The notes under the pieces were generated by a model, which saw nothing but the letters and a program-made list of their open reading frames with translations, was not told the DNA's origin and did no database searches. A stretch of 64,000 bases of DNA, taken from assembly GCA_964484465.1 (NCBI GenBank), contig CAZAFL010000012.1, positions 1-64,000 of the forward strand. The letters run 5' to 3'. Source of the stretch: CAZAFL01 sp964484465. GTDB taxonomy: Bacteria; Bacteroidota; Ignavibacteria; UBA10030; SZUA-254. Below, piece after piece: positions 60,716 to 64,000 of this stretch; position 1 is the stretch's first letter, and each line of letters opens with the position of its first letter. A program made the position numbers and the translations under genes.

Positions 60716-61405
60716 TTATTTGTTTAACCGTTGTGTCAGCCAGGAAGATAAGTCCCCCAAACTTTCTTCATTAATCTGATGTCCCATATCATACTCCCTG
60801 TAGGTCAACTTCGCATGTGCCTCTTCAAGAAGTTGCTTTGCTCTCGTTCCGAACGCTAGCGGTATCACAGGGTCGTACCTGCCATGGCCCACAAAAAAGT
60901 GTTTTCCATTCACCTTCTCCCATTGAAACTTGAGGTTTGTTCCCTCCGGGATATAGCCGCTGTTCGCAATAACACCCGCTACGGATTCGGGATTTGTCAG
61001 CGCAATGGAATACGACATGACCGTACCCATGCTGAAGCCTAAAAAGAAAATGCTTTTTGAATCGATGGGATATTGTTGTTTAATATCCTCAAAAAAATGT
61101 GTCAGGCGCTGATAACTTTCAGCAAACATTTTCGGCTCAGGTTGTCCCACTTCTTCAATATCATACCAGGTAAAGCCTCCGAACGGAAAGGGATGAGGTG
61201 CACGCACGCTGATGACACACAGTCGGTCATCAAGGTACTCCGCCAGGCTCAGGAGATCGTCCTCATTTGCCCCGCGGCCATGAAGCAAAACAAGTACCGG
61301 GAAGTTTTCCGTTCCTCTTCTGCTCGGCATGAGAATTTTGTAGAAAAGGGAAGACTTCACAGGTTGCACAAGCGCTCCCCCTGGTTCAGTATTCACGTGT
61401 TTCAC
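60716..61405 (-). CDS. Alpha/beta hydrolase, phospholipase/carboxylesterase type
   Basis: A 229-residue soluble hydrolase. The catalytic triad is visible: S125 in GFSMG, D178 in RYDPVIP, H209 in DMGHQI. The oxyanion region is LLHGRGANEDD (40-50). It belongs to the acyl-protein thioesterase/carboxylesterase type (YpfH-like). No signal peptide. Start and stop overlap the adjacent response regulator gene by ATGA, so translation is coupled. Confidence 0.9.
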   Translation of the reverse strand: MKHVNTEPGGALVQPVKSSLFYKILMPSRRGTENFPVLVLLHGRGANEDDLLSLAEYLDDRLCVISVRAPHPFPFGGFTWYDIEEVGQPEPKMFAESYQRLTHFFEDIKQQYPIDSKSIFFLGFSMGTVMSYSIALTNPESVAGVIANSGYIPEGTNLKFQWEKVNGKHFFVGHGRYDPVIPLAFGTRAKQLLEEAHAKLTYREYDMGHQINEESLGDLSSWLTQRLNK

Positions 61406-62055
61406 GATTCGGAATCTTTCATCGGCTTGCCTCTTTTCTCAAAAAAGTCCTTATGATACTTTTCTGTGCATTCCGGGCAAATACCATGGCTGAAATCGAC
61501 ATCTGAATGCTCATGCAAATAGGATTCAACGTCCTGCCAGTATCCGGCATCGTTACGAATTTTTTTACACCATGCACAGATAGGCAATAACCCTTTCAAC
61601 CGCTTGATCTGCGACAAGGCGTCCTGAAGGTCCGAAATCAACTTTTCCTTTTCCTTCTCGATGCGATGTTTGTACAATGCAATTTCAATCGAAATCCTTA
61701 CCATGTTAATTTCAAAGGGCTTCAGAATGTATGCGAACGGCTCCGTCGCCTTAGCGCGACTCAATGTGACGTCGTCCGAGTATGCAGTGAGATAGATAAC
61801 GGGTATATCAAACCGCGCCCGAAGTTTTTCGGCCGCAACGATTCCATCCTCCTTGTTGTTCAGAACAATATCCATCAGGACGAGGTCGGGACGGACTTCC
61901 GCGGCCTTATCCAATGCCTCGTGAGACGAGGACGCAATCGCCGGTACAACGTAGCCAAGATTTTCAAGCTTTTTCTGCAAATCCCTTGCAATAACTATTT
62001 CATCCTCTACAATGAGGATGCGTGCGTTCGACTGTTCTTTACCCGCGGTCTGCAT
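61402..62055 (-). CDS. Response regulator with Cys-rich C-terminal domain
   Basis: A 217-residue protein. The receiver domain covers 10-130, with E17-D18 (VEDE), the phosphorylation aspartate D62 (LMDIVL), T90 and K112 (LKPFE). A helical linker is followed by a C-terminal segment with CAWCKKIRNDAGYWQDVE and SHGICPECTEKYH: C160, C163, C193 and C196 form a four-cysteine metal-binding pattern. It lacks a DNA-binding domain. It overlaps the sensor kinase gene by 17 bases and the carboxylesterase by four, and should be the partner of that kinase. Confidence 0.92.
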   Translation of the reverse strand: MQTAGKEQSNARILIVEDEIVIARDLQKKLENLGYVVPAIASSSHEALDKAAEVRPDLVLMDIVLNNKEDGIVAAEKLRARFDIPVIYLTAYSDDVTLSRAKATEPFAYILKPFEINMVRISIEIALYKHRIEKEKEKLISDLQDALSQIKRLKGLLPICAWCKKIRNDAGYWQDVESYLHEHSDVDFSHGICPECTEKYHKDFFEKRGKPMKDSES

Positions 62056-64000
62056 AAATTACCTCTTTAAATGTGATGACATATTGCGCGCCGTTGTTGG
62101 AATGCAAATCGATCGTGCCATGAAGTTGTTGAACAAACATATTGACAAGTTGGAGCCCAAGCGAGCTCGTATGTCGGAAGTCAATTTCTGGTGGGAATCC
62201 GACGCCGTTATCCCGAACCTGCAATCGATATACTTCATCTTCGGTCTGATGTAAACTTACATCAATTTCCCCTTTCACACCATCATGAAACGCGTGTTTT
62301 AAACAATTAGATACAAGTTCATTGACAATAAGTCCGCATGGAATCGCGGTATCAACTCCAAGGGAAACACCTTCTGCGCTGAGGTTCGTAACAATCGTTG
62401 ACGGCCGTTTCGTGTATGACCGGACAAGATTAATAACAAGCGAATCGAAATACTCACTCATCTCAACTTTGCCAAGGTCTTTTGATTGATACAGTTTCTC
62501 GTGAATTAAAGTTATTGTTTTAATCCGGTTCTGGCTTTCGGTGAACACGTCGAGTGCTTTTTTATCTTTTATATAATCCGACTGCAGGCTCAACATACTT
62601 GCAACAGTCTGAAGATTATTCTTCACACGGTGATGAATTTCCTTCAGCAATACCTCCTTTTTGTACGCTTCTTTCGCCTGTAATTCAATCCGTTTTCTCT
62701 CGGTAATATCCTGGATATGAATGATATAATAGAGAATTCTTCCCTGATGATCTTTCACAGCAGTAATATCCATCATGGCAGGAAATACGCTTTTGTCTTT
62801 GTGTATATTTTCAGATTCGAATGTGTGATGACCTTTTTTCTGTGCCATGCCGATATTTTCCAATAATGCAATCCTCCCATTGGGAGAAACGATTTCACTA
62901 AATCGTTTGCTGTTAAACTCCCGGAGCGTGTAACCGTGCATTTGAGTCATCCGGGGATTCATTAATTCAAGGGTCTCCCCGTCAGCACTGACAATGACAA
63001 TCCCAAACTCGGCGTTTTCAAATATCTGTCCCCACCGTCTAAGGGCTTCCTGTGCTTGCTTCCGTTCAGTAATGTCAGTAACAACTCCCATCATTCTTAC
63101 CGGCTCTCCTTTTTCATTGCGAAACACTCTCCCATCCTGTAAGATCCAGCGAAGCTGATTGTCGGCGCGAATAATACGGCATTCGAGACTGAAATCCCCC
63201 GTCTTGTAAGCATCGTCGTAATACTTCTTGACCATGCTGCGGTCTTCGGGAACTACATGATCCAGAAAAATTTTATATCCCCATTCGGATTGAAGTTTCT
63301 TATAGCCGAATATCTGATCGTGACGGACTGTACGCCACATTGTATCAGTCGCCAGATCCAAGTCCCAGGCGCCCATTTCTGCAGAATCTACGGCAAGGTT
63401 AAACCGGTCCTCTCTTGTCCGGATTTCTTCTTCAACCTTTTTAATCTCAGTAATATCCCGCGTGATACCGACCATTGCGATGGGGTTCGTTTCACGGTCA
63501 TAAATGATGGAGGTGCTCAAGAGGATTGGAAATTCTTCTCCATTTTTTCTCACATTCATGAGTTCACCCTGCCAGCCGTTACGGAGAGTTTCGGTAGAAA
63601 TTTCTTTTGCAATATCTTCCGGAACATTTCGGGACCGCAGGATGGTTACATGCTTTCCAAGAATTTCATTCTCCTCGTAGCCGTAGGTCTTCGTGAACGC
63701 CTGGTTGATGAACATAATGTTGTTGTTCATATCTGTGATGATCACACATTCATTCATGCTGGTGACCGTATGACCGAGCATACGAATTTTTTCTTCAGCC
63801 TGTTTTTGTCCGGTTATATCCTTTCCTTCTGCAAGGAGATAGCTGACATTCCCGTCCTCACCGAATACGGGGGCGAGGCTGAAACTGATGGTGATGATTT
63901 TCCCGAAGACGAACAACTGTTCTTCGTAATTGATGGATTCTCCGGCAACGGCTTTCCGAAAATTCTCTTTCACCCGTCGTTGAACTTTCTTATCGAACGC
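62039..64000 (-). CDS. Multi-PAS sensor histidine kinase, 5' end cut by the window
   Basis: At least 653 residues, open to the right edge; a GTG at 63973 is not a credible start since the frame continues into a PAS domain. Visible order: end of a PAS/PAC unit (FSLAPVFGEDGNVSYLLAEG), PAS (CVIITDMNNNIMFINQAFTK), PAS_3-type (RFNLAVDSAEMGAWDLD), PAS (FGIVIVSADGETLELMNPRM), a HisKA_2-type phosphoacceptor (EIHHRVKNNLQTVASMLSLQ, near 62610-62640) and a HATPase_c domain (VNELVSNCLKHAF, LQVRDNGVGFPPE, LGLQLVNMFV). No transmembrane segment is visible, so the sensor is probably cytoplasmic. It heads the operon that runs through the response regulator, carboxylesterase, rhomboid and GlcF-like genes. Confidence 0.94.
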   Translation of the reverse strand, partial: AFDKKVQRRVKENFRKAVAGESINYEEQLFVFGKIITISFSLAPVFGEDGNVSYLLAEGKDITGQKQAEEKIRMLGHTVTSMNECVIITDMNNNIMFINQAFTKTYGYEENEILGKHVTILRSRNVPEDIAKEISTETLRNGWQGELMNVRKNGEEFPILLSTSIIYDRETNPIAMVGITRDITEIKKVEEEIRTREDRFNLAVDSAEMGAWDLDLATDTMWRTVRHDQIFGYKKLQSEWGYKIFLDHVVPEDRSMVKKYYDDAYKTGDFSLECRIIRADNQLRWILQDGRVFRNEKGEPVRMMGVVTDITERKQAQEALRRWGQIFENAEFGIVIVSADGETLELMNPRMTQMHGYTLREFNSKRFSEIVSPNGRIALLENIGMAQKKGHHTFESENIHKDKSVFPAMMDITAVKDHQGRILYYIIHIQDITERKRIELQAKEAYKKEVLLKEIHHRVKNNLQTVASMLSLQSDYIKDKKALDVFTESQNRIKTITLIHEKLYQSKDLGKVEMSEYFDSLVINLVRSYTKRPSTIVTNLSAEGVSLGVDTAIPCGLIVNELVSNCLKHAFHDGVKGEIDVSLHQTEDEVYRLQVRDNGVGFPPEIDFRHTSSLGLQLVNMFVQQLHGTIDLHSNNGAQYVITFKEVIYADRG

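Noticed and set aside
62039..63973. GTG at 63973 as the start of the histidine kinase
   Set aside because: The frame remains open to the window edge with PAS-like codons upstream, so the gene is 5'-truncated by the window.

Overview
The window looks like part of a chromosome from an uncultured or little-studied member of the Bacteroidota/Ignavibacteria-Chlorobi side of the FCB group. The evidence is a C-terminal type IX secretion (T9SS) sorting domain with a YPNPFNPATTIKY-type motif, two PorV/PorQ-family beta-barrel genes, two TonB-dependent receptors with N-terminal carboxypeptidase-regulatory-like domains, many lipoproteins, and tRNA genes without an encoded CCA. Several genes have clear GGAGG-type ribosome sites, and many promoters read TTGACA-N17-TATAAT rather than the TTTG/TAnnTTTG pattern of Bacteroidia proper. 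This favours an Ignavibacteria-like lineage over Bacteroidia, but the placement is an inference.

Layout. Positions 1-1527 are mostly non-coding: an AT-rich stretch, a tRNA-Asp gene, and a damaged duplicate of its 3' half carrying a perfect palindrome. Positions 1527-13037 hold mostly housekeeping or stand-alone genes: a TMTC-like TPR membrane glycosyltransferase, a GvpL/F-like protein, tRNA-Ser, an EamA transporter, DNA polymerase I, an APC permease with a PLP aminotransferase, and a PspC/LiaI-type membrane pair.

Two parallel envelope operons dominate the window, both on the minus strand. Module A (23375 to 13136) runs CHRD-domain lipoprotein, TonB-dependent receptor, T9SS surface protein, PorV-like barrel, NHL beta-propeller. 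Module B (47355 to 37658) runs DUF4382 lipoprotein, large lipoprotein with a GATase-like tail, TonB-dependent receptor, T9SS surface protein, PorV-like barrel, lamin-tail lipoprotein, terminator. The core triplet (receptor, surface protein, PorV) is in the same order in both and the surface proteins are recognisably paralogous. Each operon starts at a strong sigma-70 promoter with a 17-nt spacer. No SusD gene is present. I propose this as a SusCD-analogous envelope module in which a T9SS cargo and a dedicated PorV paralogue take the place of SusD.

Between and after the modules are serine biosynthesis (SerA with a class V aminotransferase), a membrane-anchored amidohydrolase, MazG, PhoH, a coiled-coil lipoprotein/LysM-like pair, RadC, an LpoA-like TPR/periplasmic-binding lipoprotein, a TPR protein, an ABC exporter and tRNA-Leu. 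The right-hand part (47.5-64 kb) has a propeller lipoprotein, DinB, a six-hairpin-type glycosidase, DUF4412, a CDGSH iron-sulfur protein, a rhodanese-less ThiI, a T9SS protein built from 21 YCF48-type repeats (3 x 7 blades by count), an OmpA-family protein, and a tightly packed operon running PAS histidine kinase (cut by the window edge), response regulator, carboxylesterase, rhomboid protease, GlcF-like Fe-S protein. I saw no rRNA, CRISPR array, prophage or intact insertion sequence.
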